64,000 bases of DNA from Crossiella equi (GCF_017876755.1 NZ_JAGIOO010000001.1:1-64000), one strand, 5' to 3'; positions 23,469 through 32,318 are shown, counted from the stretch's first letter. Numbers and translations: made by a program. Notes: a model not told the origin generated them from the letters alone.

Positions 23469-25088
23469 TCAGGGTTTCGCTGAGGCCCAATCCGGGCCCG
23501 AACCGATCGCGAGCGGCAGCTCGACGGCGTGCGGCCCGAGGACCCACGTCGAGCCGAGGACGAGGGCTTGGCGCAGCACCTCCTGGGCCTCGTGCACCTG
23601 GTCCTCGGCGGCCTCCACCACGAACTCGTCGTGCTGCACGGTCACCAGCGAGATGTCCCTGCCCCTGAGCAGCATGCGCAGGGAGGCCAACATCGCCGCG
23701 CACAGCTCGGTGGCGGTCGCCTGCACCGGGAAGTTCCGGGCCTGCCTGCTCACCCGGGCGAGCAAGGCGTGCTGCTCGGCCGTGCGCCGGACGGCGCGCA
23801 CCGTCGCGCGCACCTCGCCGGACTCCGGCATCGGCATCGTGCGACCGAGCCGGGTGCGAACCGCTTCTCCGGTGCGAGCTTGACGCGCCGACTCGTCCAG
23901 GAAGCTCATCGCAGCCGGGTACCTCCGGCGCAGGAGCGCGAGAGCGCGGCGGTCCTCGCTGCTCCGACCACCGTTGAGCACCCGGATCACGACCTCCTTG
24001 GCACTCTGCCTGGACAGGCCGAGCTCAGCCCCGACCCGCGCGTACAGGTCGCCGCCAGCGGCTGCGGAGAGCAAACCCTGGTCCGAGGAGAGCGCCGCGA
24101 GCACCCTCGGGTCCAACTGCGCGATGTCGGCGACGACCAGTACCCGGCCAGGCCGGGCTCGAACACACTGCCGGAGTGGCGGCGGGAGCTGGAGACCGCC
24201 CCCTTCCGCACTCCACCGCCCGGTGACCGCGCCGCCGGGCCGGAAGTGCGGGTACCAACGGCCCTCGCGAACCCACCGCGCGGACCACGCGCGGCCGTAG
24301 TTATGCGCGAGCAGGTCCAGCCGTCGCCACTCCCGGAACGCGGGTACGGCCGGGTGGTCGAGGTGCTCGACGTCCCGGAGCCGCGAACCTCGTACCGCGA
24401 TCCCGTCCCCGTCGAAGGCCTCGCCGATCTCGGTACGCCACCGGAACCGGGCGCCGCCGAAGCACGCGGCCAGCTCCCGGTCGGCCCGGGCGAGGTTCGG
24501 GTGTAGGTCCTGCCCAGTCGGCACGCCCAGCTCGGCGTTGAGGATCCGCTCGTGCTCGTCGGCGCTCCACGGCAGGCCGGAGGCGTTGAGGTCGCCCGCG
24601 GTGAGAGCCGCTGCCGAGTCGAGCTCGACCAAGCGGTGAAGACCCACGGTGTGACCACTCGTGGCCAGCGCCCACATCAGGTTGTGGTACCGCTCGGGGA
24701 GGTCGCTGACCGGCGCGGCATCGCTGATGCGGTGGTAGCCCGTCAGCACCTTGGCCGCGAGGGTGGCGCAGAACCCGTTGCGGAGGTGCACACCGTTCCT
24801 GGCGAGTGCCGTGGCAGTCGCGGTCAAGTCCTCCGCGACCCAGCGGATACGCCGGTCCTGGTCGAGACCGGCGAGCTCCTCGTACCCGTCGCGAGGCACT
24901 ACGGCCGTGGTGGCCGAGGACAGGCCGACCAGTGAGACGACGCTCAGAACCGGTTTCCCGGCTACTTCGCTGAGCTCGACGGCAACTGGTAGGGGTGCGC
25001 CCGTTGCGGGCGCGCTGGCACGGAGCTCGGCGACCAGGTGTGCCCAGCTCGACGTGATCTCCGAGCTGGGCGAGATGGTGGCGACCAT
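23469..25088 (-). CDS. Family A DNA polymerase-like protein (PolA type)
   Basis: 539 residues from ATG 25088 (GGAGG 11 bases upstream). Motif A reads VADIAQLDPRVLAALS, matching the actinobacterial PolA-like form DLAQVEPRVLAALS. Motif C is QHDEFVVEA with the HDE triad. Motif B, normally ending in a YG pair, reads SAKEVVIRVLNGGRSS, so the O-helix lysine is present but the tyrosine-glycine is lost. The N-terminal half resembles an inactive exonuclease region. It belongs with the adjacent primase and the helicase as an element replication set. The altered O-helix may change nucleotide selection or activity. Confidence 0.78.
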   Translation of the reverse strand: MVATISPSSEITSSWAHLVAELRASAPATGAPLPVAVELSEVAGKPVLSVVSLVGLSSATTAVVPRDGYEELAGLDQDRRIRWVAEDLTATATALARNGVHLRNGFCATLAAKVLTGYHRISDAAPVSDLPERYHNLMWALATSGHTVGLHRLVELDSAAALTAGDLNASGLPWSADEHERILNAELGVPTGQDLHPNLARADRELAACFGGARFRWRTEIGEAFDGDGIAVRGSRLRDVEHLDHPAVPAFREWRRLDLLAHNYGRAWSARWVREGRWYPHFRPGGAVTGRWSAEGGGLQLPPPLRQCVRARPGRVLVVADIAQLDPRVLAALSSDQGLLSAAAGGDLYARVGAELGLSRQSAKEVVIRVLNGGRSSEDRRALALLRRRYPAAMSFLDESARQARTGEAVRTRLGRTMPMPESGEVRATVRAVRRTAEQHALLARVSRQARNFPVQATATELCAAMLASLRMLLRGRDISLVTVQHDEFVVEAAEDQVHEAQEVLRQALVLGSTWVLGPHAVELPLAIGSGPDWASAKP

Positions 25089-25158
25089 GACGATGACGTC
25101 CTCCTTGACGGCAGCTGGCTGCTGCGGACCAGGTGGTCCGCAACAGGTGTGGCGGGGT

Positions 25159-25198
25159 GGGGTGGGACGCGCGGGGAGGGGGTAGCGCGTCCCACCCC
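25159..25198 (-). terminator. 14-bp perfect hairpin after the primase gene
   Basis: GGGGTGGGACGCGC pairs with GCGCGTCCCACCCC, between the primase stop (25220) and the polymerase start (25088). A second small palindrome (GCGGACC and GGTCCGC, 25127-25143) lies in the polymerase leader. Confidence 0.7.
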
Positions 25199-25219
25199 TG
25201 GGGTGGCCGGTGCGTCGGG

Positions 25220-26524
25220 TCAGCCGACGTCTCCCGGCGGGGCGAGCAGCGCGGCCAGTCGTGCGGGTCCCGCGTGCGGCTCGAGGAAGAGTGAGTCGCA
25301 CCAGTCGGTTCCCGGCGGCAGCGTCAGCCGCTCGACGCGGGGGCAGATCGACGTCAAGCGCTCGCGCCACAACTTCGCGCTGGCCTCACCGGCAGCGTCC
25401 TGGTCCTGGCAGAGGACCACGTGCCGACCGGCGAGCAGGCGCAGCCACCAGGTGGCCGGCCCGGACGCCCCTGGCACCCCGATCACGGTCCAACCGCGGC
25501 AGGCCAAGGCCAGCCAGTCGGTTGGACCTTCTGCCACCAGCACTGGTTCCGTTGGCGCGGAGGCCAGTAGCCGGGGCAGGCCCAGCGGGCACGGCACGAT
25601 GCCGGTGAGCGAACGCCACCGGTACCGCTTCGCGACCGAGGGATTGGTGGACCTGGCCTGCAACCACACCACCGCGCCGTCCCGCTGGGCGGGGACGTGC
25701 AGGCGGTGTCGCCGCAGGGTGTAGAACCCGGCCTCGTCGAGCAGTCCGGCCTCTCCGGCTCGTTCCCGGCGAGCCAGCAAAGCCTGCACGCGGCCGAGGG
25801 CCGGGTTGGACATCCAGCGGACGCCGAGCTGCTGAGCAGCCGCCGGGTCGATGCCTCTGCCGGACAGGTACGTGGCACCTGCGGTGTCGACGAGAGGCTC
25901 GCAGCACTGAAGCACCTCGGCGTAGAGCTCGGCGAACTGCTCGCCGTCGCGCGAGGTGCGGTCCGAGCACGACTCCGGCCAGACAGCAGGTGCTTCGAGC
26001 CCCTGGGCCATGCCCAGGAGTTCCGACCACGCGGTGCGGAAGTCGACCTGGTGAGCCTGTTCCCACACGCCGAAGACGTCCGCGTGGAAGCCGCAGGCGA
26101 AGCAGTGCACGGCGTCCCGGTACAGCGAGCAGGACGGATCGACGTCGCCCCGTGCGTGCCCACCGGTGTTCAGGCACCGGATCCGGCCGTGCTCAGGCGT
26201 GACGCCCAGCCGGGCCAGGACGAACGGCACGGGCAAGGCAGCCCGGAGGGAGGCCTTCTCCCAACCGGACCAGCTCGTGCCGTTCGTCACCAGCAAGGAG
26301 CGGGCCTGCGGGAAGGACAGCCCAGTGGTGGTCAGGTAGTCGATCTGGTCACCGCCGGTCGCGCAGTGCACGCACGACCAACGGGCGCCCCACCCAGCGG
26401 GCAGGTGCCGGTCACACTTCGGGCAGCGCACTCGGAACGGCGGGTCGAACCTGCCGCAGTGGTTGGCCGCGGCGGCGACGGTCACCCGTGCCAGCACACG
26501 CTGGAGAACTGGATCTGCCGCCAT
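25220..26524 (-). CDS. DnaG-like primase with zinc ribbons and Toprim domain
   Basis: 434 residues from ATG 26524 with GGAGGAGG about ten bases upstream. Two zinc-binding modules are visible: CPKC with CVHC near residues 34-54, and CLNTGGHARGD with CFAC near residues 117-144, the second with the DPSCSLYRDAVHCFAC pattern of primase zinc ribbons. The Toprim part has VLVAEGPTDWLAL (catalytic Glu) and VVLCQDQDAAGE (DxD). It would make RNA primers for element DNA replication or for converting a transferred single strand. An element motif lies 46 bases upstream. Confidence 0.85.
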   Translation of the reverse strand: MAADPVLQRVLARVTVAAAANHCGRFDPPFRVRCPKCDRHLPAGWGARWSCVHCATGGDQIDYLTTTGLSFPQARSLLVTNGTSWSGWEKASLRAALPVPFVLARLGVTPEHGRIRCLNTGGHARGDVDPSCSLYRDAVHCFACGFHADVFGVWEQAHQVDFRTAWSELLGMAQGLEAPAVWPESCSDRTSRDGEQFAELYAEVLQCCEPLVDTAGATYLSGRGIDPAAAQQLGVRWMSNPALGRVQALLARRERAGEAGLLDEAGFYTLRRHRLHVPAQRDGAVVWLQARSTNPSVAKRYRWRSLTGIVPCPLGLPRLLASAPTEPVLVAEGPTDWLALACRGWTVIGVPGASGPATWWLRLLAGRHVVLCQDQDAAGEASAKLWRERLTSICPRVERLTLPPGTDWCDSLFLEPHAGPARLAALLAPPGDVG

Positions 26525-26569
26525 CCGCGGTCACCTCCTCCGGATCTGTTGATGTGGTCCACGTGGACC

Positions 26570-26580
26570 CAGGTAACGCG
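26570..26580 (-). promoter_or_regulatory. Element motif (GCGCGTTACCTG)
   Basis: About 46 bases upstream of the primase ATG. It is followed by a CCACGTGG palindrome (26555-26562). Confidence 0.6.
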
Positions 26581-26589
26581 CAGCTCCGG

Positions 26590-26925
26590 CTACAGCGGGT
26601 AGCACTTCGTGGGCAGCTTCTCGAGGTGGGAGGCGTCCACCCAGCCGCCACCGGAGCCGGACAGCTCCCGCACCGCGAACGAGTGGTGGTACCGCGGGTT
26701 GAGCCGCGACTGCCGGTTCGCCCACACCACAGTCCCGCCAGGCAGGTGGATGGACGGACCGTCCAGGTCGAACTGGGAAGTGGGGTAGCGCCGGGTCCCG
26801 GGACCGACGGGGACGTACTCGCAGACGATCACCTCGGGGGCGAGGTGCCGAGTACTCGTCGGAGGGATGGGCGCCAAGGCGCCCGCGGTGAGGAGCAGCG
26901 ACAGGAGCACGGGTGACGCGGCCAT
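26590..26925 (-). CDS. Small secreted two-cysteine protein, paralogue of 51405-51740
   Basis: 111 residues from ATG 26925. A signal peptide (ASPVLLSLLLTAGALA) precedes a roughly 80-residue domain with two cysteines (VICEYVP and TKCYPL) likely to form a disulfide. The blocks VICEY, YPTSQF, GTVVWANRQ, HHSFAVREL and GGGWVDA match in order IICEY, YPESQF, NSIVWAHQH, GEHVREL and GGGWVWA in the protein at 51405-51740. The family is not one I recognise. Two secreted paralogues, each behind its own element motif, suggest a surface or extracellular function such as entry exclusion, which is speculative. Confidence 0.72.
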   Translation of the reverse strand: MAASPVLLSLLLTAGALAPIPPTSTRHLAPEVIVCEYVPVGPGTRRYPTSQFDLDGPSIHLPGGTVVWANRQSRLNPRYHHSFAVRELSGSGGGWVDASHLEKLPTKCYPL

Positions 26926-26970
26926 GGCCGGGGCCTTCCAGTTCGGACTTGTGTCATGCGGTCACAAGTC

Positions 26971-26981
26971 CGAGTAACGCC
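26971..26981 (-). promoter_or_regulatory. Element motif variant (GCGTTACTCG)
   Basis: GTTACTCG then, five bases later, GTGACC, 46 bases upstream of ATG 26925. Confidence 0.5.
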
Positions 26982-26999
26982 GAGCTGGCGATGACTGGC

Positions 27000-27257
27000 T
27001 CAGAAGCCGTTCACGCCGTCCCCGAAGTCGAAGTCGTGCTCTTGGCCGTAGGCCCCGTCGAACAAGGGATCACCAGGCACTTCGGTTTCGTGGATCATCA
27101 CCCGGAACTCCGCGTCGGCCTCGTCAGCCCCTCGTGCGGCCTGGGTGTGCGCGAGGTCAGCCGCGTCCCGCGAACTCTCCGCTTCGGCTGCGGCGAGCTG
27201 CTCGGCCTCGTGCTGCTGACCGGCATCCCACCGGAAGAACCACTCGGGTTGGCTCAC
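27000..27257 (-). CDS. Small acidic protein of unknown function
   Basis: 85 residues from GTG 27257 (GGAGG eight bases upstream). Strongly acidic with a predicted long helix (HEAEQLAAAEAESSRDAADLAHTQ) and an acidic Asp/Phe/Gly-rich tail (HDFDFGDGVNGF). No family recognised. A degenerate element motif lies 27 bases upstream. An acidic protein of this kind could be a DNA mimic or an inhibitor, but nothing in the sequence proves it. Confidence 0.6.
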   Translation of the reverse strand: MSQPEWFFRWDAGQQHEAEQLAAAEAESSRDAADLAHTQAARGADEADAEFRVMIHETEVPGDPLFDGAYGQEHDFDFGDGVNGF

Positions 27258-27283
27258 CGCAGGCACCTCCGTCTGACTCCGCC

Positions 27284-27294
27284 ACGCTAACAGC
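27284..27294 (-). promoter_or_regulatory. Degenerate element motif (GTTAGCGT)
   Basis: GCTGTTAGCGTGG on the minus strand, 27 bases upstream of GTG 27257. Confidence 0.4.
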
Positions 27295-27320
27295 GGACCA
27301 CCGCCACGCGGCCGGCCGAG

Positions 27321-27641
27321 GTGGCGACGTACTCGGTCATGGAGAGGACGAAGTACTTCTCGGCCAGCGGCGCGCTGCTCAGCCACTGGTACCGCGCCGA
27401 GCTGGTCGCGGGCAGCCACTTCGCCTGCCTGCAACGAAATCCGTCGCCCACCACCGCGCATCCGGCGTGGCCCGGACTGGTGGCCGCGCTCGGGCTCGCG
27501 GTGGCGCTCCCGCACCAGCACCCGGTGCCCAGGTTCACCCATCTGATTGACGTTCGTCTCACCGGTGACGAATGGCGTCTGCTGACCGACCTCAGCGCCG
27601 CCATCCCGGTGGTGCACGAGATGCTGGAGGAGGAGCGATGA
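27321..27641 (+). CDS. Small protein of unknown function
   Basis: 106 residues from GTG 27321 (ATG 27339 is an alternative; neither has a strong ribosome site). Contains an aromatic-rich N-terminus and an acidic C-terminal helix (DLSAAIPVVHEMLEEER). No family recognised. It overlaps the next gene as ATGA and is divergent from the acidic-protein gene. Confidence 0.55.
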   Translation: MATYSVMERTKYFSASGALLSHWYRAELVAGSHFACLQRNPSPTTAHPAWPGLVAALGLAVALPHQHPVPRFTHLIDVRLTGDEWRLLTDLSAAIPVVHEMLEEER

Positions 27642-28321
27642 GCCGTGCGTCCTACGTGTCGTCCTTGCGGGACAGGTGGATTCCCGAGATGCGCGCCCGG
27701 GGCTGGCACGCCGAGCTGGTCGATCCGGACGGGTTGGCCCCCATCCTGCTGGTCGACCACGACGAACGCTTCCTGCGGGTGCCGCTGACCGCGTTCGGTG
27801 ATCCCCACGTCTCCCAGACGACCGTGGACGCGGTGCTCTCGGCCTGGGTGGACCAGGTGCCGGTCTCCGACCCGGAGGCGGCACAGCAGGCCGTGCCCGT
27901 CCTTGACGGGAGCACCGACGTGCGGTTGCGCTGGCGGCTGTCCGTCCACCGTGGACTCCGTTGGTCCAACTGGAGTCCAGGACCGTTGACCACCGCCGCG
28001 ATCGAGACCAGTTTGTGGCGCAAGGCGCGCGAACGCGCCGCCCGGCAGGAGGTGCGGTTCGAGGCGAACCGGGGTGTCGCCCTTCTCTGGAGCGAGTCCG
28101 GTGCCGCCGTCTCCGCACTCGCCTGGCCGAGCCGGTTCGGGCTCGACGGGCACTCCGCGCTGGTGGGTGGCAACGAGGTGGTCTACGTCGGCGATCACGT
28201 GCTGTTGAGCCGACTGCGGGAGAGCGAGATGCCGGAGGCGGTGTTGCTGGGGACACGGGCAGTCCGTGGTCTCGCTCACCGGCTCGCCGAGCTCGCGGGC
28301 CGTCCCGGGAGGTCAGGCTGA
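27638..28321 (+). CDS. Protein of unknown function
   Basis: 227 residues from ATG 27638, GGAGGAG upstream. Alternating beta and helix segments (WHAELVDPDGLAPILLVDHDERFLRVPLTAFGD, DVRLRWRLSVHRGLRWSNW) and conserved-looking Trp residues. I could not place it; a DUF317-like fold crossed my mind but the match is too weak. It is translated with the 106-residue protein before it and overlaps the convergent gene at 28313 by nine bases. Confidence 0.6.
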   Translation: MSRASYVSSLRDRWIPEMRARGWHAELVDPDGLAPILLVDHDERFLRVPLTAFGDPHVSQTTVDAVLSAWVDQVPVSDPEAAQQAVPVLDGSTDVRLRWRLSVHRGLRWSNWSPGPLTTAAIETSLWRKARERAARQEVRFEANRGVALLWSESGAAVSALAWPSRFGLDGHSALVGGNEVVYVGDHVLLSRLRESEMPEAVLLGTRAVRGLAHRLAELAGRPGRSG

Positions 28322-28588
28322 CCGGGGGAGCGCCTGCGGGGTGGAACGTGCCACCCCGAGCTGGCCAAGGCAGGCGTCGAAGTACGCCCGCGCGGCACCG
28401 AGCAGGTTCGCTGCCTGCACGACGTCGTCCCTGGTGACGTCCGTCCGGCCGACCGGCCGGAACAGGATCGGCAACCCGGTCGTCTCGACGACCAGCACCG
28501 GCACGCCAGCGTGCTGCTCGGTCCGGAACGAGATCTGCTTGACCAGCGGAATGCCCACCGGGGTCGTCGGCTGGAGGTCATCGAGCAT
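28313..28588 (-). CDS. Small protein of unknown function
   Basis: 91 residues from ATG 28588 with GGGAGAAGG upstream. Predicted beta-rich N-terminal half (VKQISFRTEQHAGVPVLVVETTGLPILFRPVG) followed by a helix (DDVVQAANLLGAARAYFDACL). No family recognised. It follows the gene at 28602-29057 after 13 bases, so probably one operon. Confidence 0.6.
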   Translation of the reverse strand: MLDDLQPTTPVGIPLVKQISFRTEQHAGVPVLVVETTGLPILFRPVGRTDVTRDDVVQAANLLGAARAYFDACLGQLGVARSTPQALPRSA

Positions 28589-28601
28589 GGTCCTTCTCCC
28601 G

Positions 28602-29057
28602 TCATTCGTGGGCCGTTCCGGCGGCCAGGGTGACCGACAGGCGTGCCCGCCGCCGGTCGGCCCGGCTGGGTGGTGGCAGGCGCAGGCGCATCGGGCGGCG
28701 CAGCCGTTCCGGCACGGTGAGCGGCCACGGTGAGCTGATCGGCGTCCTCGGTGCGGCGGGGTCCTCCGGGTGCGGCAGGGCGAGCAGCGCGCGGATCGTG
28801 GCCGACGGCTCGGCGCCGTAGGCCCACACGACCTGGCCCGGGGCGAGCACGTCGAGGTCGGTGTGCCGGACGGCCCTGGCAGCCACGGTGTAGCCGGGAT
28901 CGGCGAGCACGAGGAGGTCCACGTACCGCTCCCAGTCGTAGGAGGCCACCAGCACGGTGAAGTCCGGCGGCCGGCCGCACAGGCGGAAGGCGAACCCGTC
29001 GTCGACGAGCGCCTGGAGCAACTCGTCGAGGTCCGTGGACGTGCAGGAGCTGTGCAT
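28602..29057 (-). CDS. Protein of unknown function
   Basis: 151 residues from ATG 29057 (GTG 29069 is also possible; no clear ribosome site). The first 90 residues alternate helix and strand (DLDELLQALVDDGFAFRL, FTVLVASYDWERYVDLLVLAD), then a Pro/Arg-rich basic tail. No family recognised. The start is uncertain. Confidence 0.55.
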   Translation of the reverse strand: MHSSCTSTDLDELLQALVDDGFAFRLCGRPPDFTVLVASYDWERYVDLLVLADPGYTVAARAVRHTDLDVLAPGQVVWAYGAEPSATIRALLALPHPEDPAAPRTPISSPWPLTVPERLRRPMRLRLPPPSRADRRRARLSVTLAAGTAHE

Positions 29058-29208
29058 CGTGTGGGCCACCGTGGTCGTCGTCGGCAGGGTCCGGCCGCGG
29101 CCATCACTTGTCGGGGAACGTGATGTGCCGCGGCCGGTACGACCATGGAAGCCTTGTCCTGGCAATGGCCACCAGATGACATCCCATGACATGGGGAGCG
29201 GAGGCGCC

Positions 29209-29670
29209 ATGACGAGGTTCGTCACGATCACCGGGCCGCGCGACATCGAGCAGGTGCCACAGCGGCGACTGGTCGAGTTGTTCGAGGCGTACCTGGCTCC
29301 GTTCGCGACGGCAGCCAGCCACTTCTACCTGGGCGGGGCCGCTGGGATCGACACCGTTGCCCTCGGCTGGCTCGCCGAGCACAGCCACGCCGAGCTGACC
29401 GTGGTCGCCCCGGCCCGGATGGTCGACCAGCCGGAGGTCGCGCAGGAGGAGGTCACCCGATTGAGTGCGGCCGGGCGGCTGGCGGAGCTCGTGGAACTCG
29501 GTGCGGCCGGGCTTGGTCGGGACGCCTTCCACGCCCGCAACCGGTGGATGGTGGACCGCAGCTCCCTGGTCGTGGGCTTCCCCATGAACGACGACCCGGC
29601 GAGCGGGACCTGGTACACGCTGAACTACGGCGCCGAACAGGGGACGGCCCGCCTGGTCGTGCCACTGTGA
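29209..29670 (+). CDS. SLOG-superfamily nucleotide-binding protein
   Basis: 153 residues from ATG 29209, GGAGCGGAGG upstream. The Rossmann-like SLOG pattern is clear: FVTITGPRD at the N-terminus, FYLGGAAGIDTVALGWLAEH (GGAxGxD), NRWMVDRSSLVVGFP and SGTWYTLNYGAEQG. SLOG proteins (DprA-, LOG- and TIR-linked families) bind or cleave nucleotides, or act as sensors of nucleotide signals in conflict systems. It stands alone between unknown genes. A nucleotide-sensing role is inference. Confidence 0.7.
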   Translation: MTRFVTITGPRDIEQVPQRRLVELFEAYLAPFATAASHFYLGGAAGIDTVALGWLAEHSHAELTVVAPARMVDQPEVAQEEVTRLSAAGRLAELVELGAAGLGRDAFHARNRWMVDRSSLVVGFPMNDDPASGTWYTLNYGAEQGTARLVVPL

Positions 29671-29697
29671 GCACGGGCAGGTGGTGTACTGGAACTC

Positions 29698-31044
29698 GTG
29701 ACCGGCACCAACCACGCTGTCGCCGCTCCGTCGCTCCGGTTCCTTCGTGAACGGCGAGGCTGGTCCTGGCGGGACCTGGCCCAGGCGCTCCGCACCACCG
29801 CTCGTGAGCTCGGGGTGGTGGCCGTGGCCGGGCGTCCCTCGGCCTCCATCGAACGGACCGTCGCCAGGTGGGAGAGCCAGCGCAACCCGACCCTGCCCGG
29901 CGAGCGCTACCAGTTCCTCCTGGCCGCCGTGTACGCGCGTACCCCGGCAGGTGGGCTTGAGCTGGGCCCCGGCTCGGATTTCGTGACGTACCTGGAGGTC
30001 CTCCGGCAGGCAGGGACCGCAGAGGGACGGCTGCGCGAGCTGCGGAACCTGGTCGAGGGCGGCTCAGCGCGGGATACGACCGACCTGCTCGCTGCGGTTG
30101 TGCCGGGCGTCCAAGCTCGGGTGCTCGCGGTTCTGCGGGCGCCGGAGCGCCTCGACGACGAGCTGTGCCAGGAGCTGTCCGACAGCACCGCCGCCATCAA
30201 CCAGTCCATCGGCACGGTGCCGTTCGGCAGGCTGCACGTACGGCTGGCTCCGCTGCTGGAGGTCGGTCGACAGCTCGCAGAGGCGGAGCTACCGGACGCG
30301 GTGCAAGGCCAGGCAGTGGCGTTCGCGGCCCAGACGTACGCGCTCGGAGCCCGCCTGGCTTTCGAGACCAGGGACGACGAGATGGCCGTCCACCTCTACC
30401 GGCGCGCGGCCGAGACCGCCGCCCAGCACCTCGATCGGCGCCTACGGGCCGAGATCGCGACGAGCCACACCATGGTGACCTTGCACGCCACCGGCGACGT
30501 TGAAGCCGCGCGCGGGATCGCCCGAGGCGCGGTCCGGGACGCGCACGCCGCCAGCAGCTACGCCGTCCGCGCCCGCGCGCACGCGGTGCACGCCGAGCTG
30601 TGCGCCCGAGGTGGCCAGCCCGAGGCGGCCAACAACGCCCTGGAGCGCGCCTGGCGCTCCGTGGAGCAGCTCCACGTGGACGAGCCCGCCAACAGCTTCA
30701 ACGAGGACCGGTTGAACGGCTTCGACGGGCTGTGCGCGCTGCACGCCGGAAACGCCGAACACGCGCACAACCGGCTGTCCACCTCGGTGGCCACCCTGAC
30801 CGGCCCGCGTGACGCTGTTCAGCGCGGGATCGTGCTCGCGGACCTGGCCCTCGCCCGGTTGAAACTCGGTGAGCCCGACGCGTGCGCCGAGCTGCTGGCG
30901 GAGTCGGTGGACCTCGCCGCCCGGACGCAGGGCCGGGTCGCCGCCCAACGGATCCGCCAGACCCGCGCGGCCCTCCAGCCGTGGCGGACGGAGGACTTCG
31001 TGGGCGTGCTGGACGAGCACATCCACGAACAGTTGCTCGGCTGA
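29698..31044 (+). CDS. HTH-TPR transcriptional regulator
   Basis: 448 residues from GTG 29698. An N-terminal XRE-type HTH (LRFLRERRGWSWRDLAQAL, then VARWESQRNPTLPGERYQFLLAAVY) is followed by about 350 residues of helical TPR-like repeats. This is the plan of actinomycete peptide- or ligand-sensing regulators. A signal peptide or ligand is unknown. There is no ribosome site and TGTACT sits about ten bases upstream, so the transcript is probably leaderless. Confidence 0.75.
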   Translation: MTGTNHAVAAPSLRFLRERRGWSWRDLAQALRTTARELGVVAVAGRPSASIERTVARWESQRNPTLPGERYQFLLAAVYARTPAGGLELGPGSDFVTYLEVLRQAGTAEGRLRELRNLVEGGSARDTTDLLAAVVPGVQARVLAVLRAPERLDDELCQELSDSTAAINQSIGTVPFGRLHVRLAPLLEVGRQLAEAELPDAVQGQAVAFAAQTYALGARLAFETRDDEMAVHLYRRAAETAAQHLDRRLRAEIATSHTMVTLHATGDVEAARGIARGAVRDAHAASSYAVRARAHAVHAELCARGGQPEAANNALERAWRSVEQLHVDEPANSFNEDRLNGFDGLCALHAGNAEHAHNRLSTSVATLTGPRDAVQRGIVLADLALARLKLGEPDACAELLAESVDLAARTQGRVAAQRIRQTRAALQPWRTEDFVGVLDEHIHEQLLG

Positions 31045-31085
31045 GTCCCGGCCCGTGACGATCGACGACGGAAGGGGTGGACAGC

Positions 31086-32318
31086 GTGACGACCTCCGAA
31101 CCACTGGATCCCGATCTGCCCGTGGGCAAGCGGATCCAGCACTTCCGCACGAAGGCGGGCATGAGCCGGGAGGCGCTGGCCGCCCAGCTCGGCAAGACCG
31201 TCCGCTGGCTGAAGGCCGTCGAGAGCGGGCAGATCCGGCAGCCCAGGTTGCCCGACCTGGTCCGCTTCGCCGCGACCCTGGGCGTACGCGACCTCGCCCT
31301 GCTCACCGGCGCGGTCACCGGCCGCCTCCCGGTGGACGCCTTCCTCACCCGGGCACACCAGGCGTTGCCCGCGGTGCAGGCCGCCCTGGGCGACTACGCG
31401 CTCGCTGGCCATCAGCCACCGCCCGACCTGCGCCACCTCCGAGAGCGGATCGCGTTCGCGTGGAAGGCCCGGCACGCTTCGCCGAACCACCGCACCGTCC
31501 TGGGCGAGCTGCTCCCCGCCCTGCTGCACGACGCGCAGACGGCAGCCCGCGGCTACGACGGTCCCCGGCGCGCCGAAGGGCAGGCCCTGCTCGCGGAAAC
31601 ACTGGTGCTGTCGACCTTCTACCTCGCCTACCAGCCCGTCGCCTCCCTGGTGTGGCGGGCGAAGGAACGGGCGATGGCTGTCGCCCAGGACTCGGGTGAC
31701 ACCAGGGTGATCGCGATGGCCGCCTGGTCGCTCGCCCACGCCCACCGGGACACGGGGGACTGGGACAGCGCCCACCACGTCACCGAGGACGCGCTGCGGA
31801 TGCTGCGCAGCCGGTTGCCGGGCGGGCCCGCGGAGTTGCTCGGCCTGTACGGCGCGCTCCAGTTCGAGGCGGCCTACACGGCGGCCAGGAGCGGCTGTTC
31901 AGGCGAGGCCCTGCACAACCTCGACGAGGCGGAGCGCACCGCACGCCGGCTTCCGGCCGGGTACCACCAGGTGATGAGCTCCTTCTCGCCGTCGCTCATG
32001 GTGGCGAACGCGGTTACCGTGCACGTCGAGCTGCGGCAAGGCGGAGAGGCCCTCCGCTGCGCTACCGCCGGTGACTTCACCGCCATCCCGTCCATCCCTC
32101 GGCGCAGTCGGCACTTGATCGAGGTCGCCCGCGCGCACCACCTGCGCAACGACCTGGCGGCCTCGCTCGACTGCGTGGAGGCGGCCGTCGCGACCGCGCC
32201 GGAGACAGCTCGGTTCAACGGCTTCGCGCGCCAGATCGTGCTCGACGGCACCGAGGCGTCCGGCGAGGTCCGTCGGCGTGCCCAGCGGCTTGTGGAGGTG
32301 GCGGGGCTGGTCGCCTGA
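31086..32318 (+). CDS. HTH-TPR transcriptional regulator
   Basis: 410 residues from GTG 31086 with GGAAGGGG eight bases upstream (GTG 31077 is the alternative). The N-terminal HTH (RIQHFRTKAGMSREALAAQLGKTVRWLKAVESGQ) is a classic XRE fold. The rest is TPR-like helices. It lies 41 bases after the other HTH-TPR gene on the same strand; the two are not close paralogues but share architecture. The target is unknown. Confidence 0.78.
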   Translation: MTTSEPLDPDLPVGKRIQHFRTKAGMSREALAAQLGKTVRWLKAVESGQIRQPRLPDLVRFAATLGVRDLALLTGAVTGRLPVDAFLTRAHQALPAVQAALGDYALAGHQPPPDLRHLRERIAFAWKARHASPNHRTVLGELLPALLHDAQTAARGYDGPRRAEGQALLAETLVLSTFYLAYQPVASLVWRAKERAMAVAQDSGDTRVIAMAAWSLAHAHRDTGDWDSAHHVTEDALRMLRSRLPGGPAELLGLYGALQFEAAYTAARSGCSGEALHNLDEAERTARRLPAGYHQVMSSFSPSLMVANAVTVHVELRQGGEALRCATAGDFTAIPSIPRRSRHLIEVARAHHLRNDLAASLDCVEAAVATAPETARFNGFARQIVLDGTEASGEVRRRAQRLVEVAGLVA

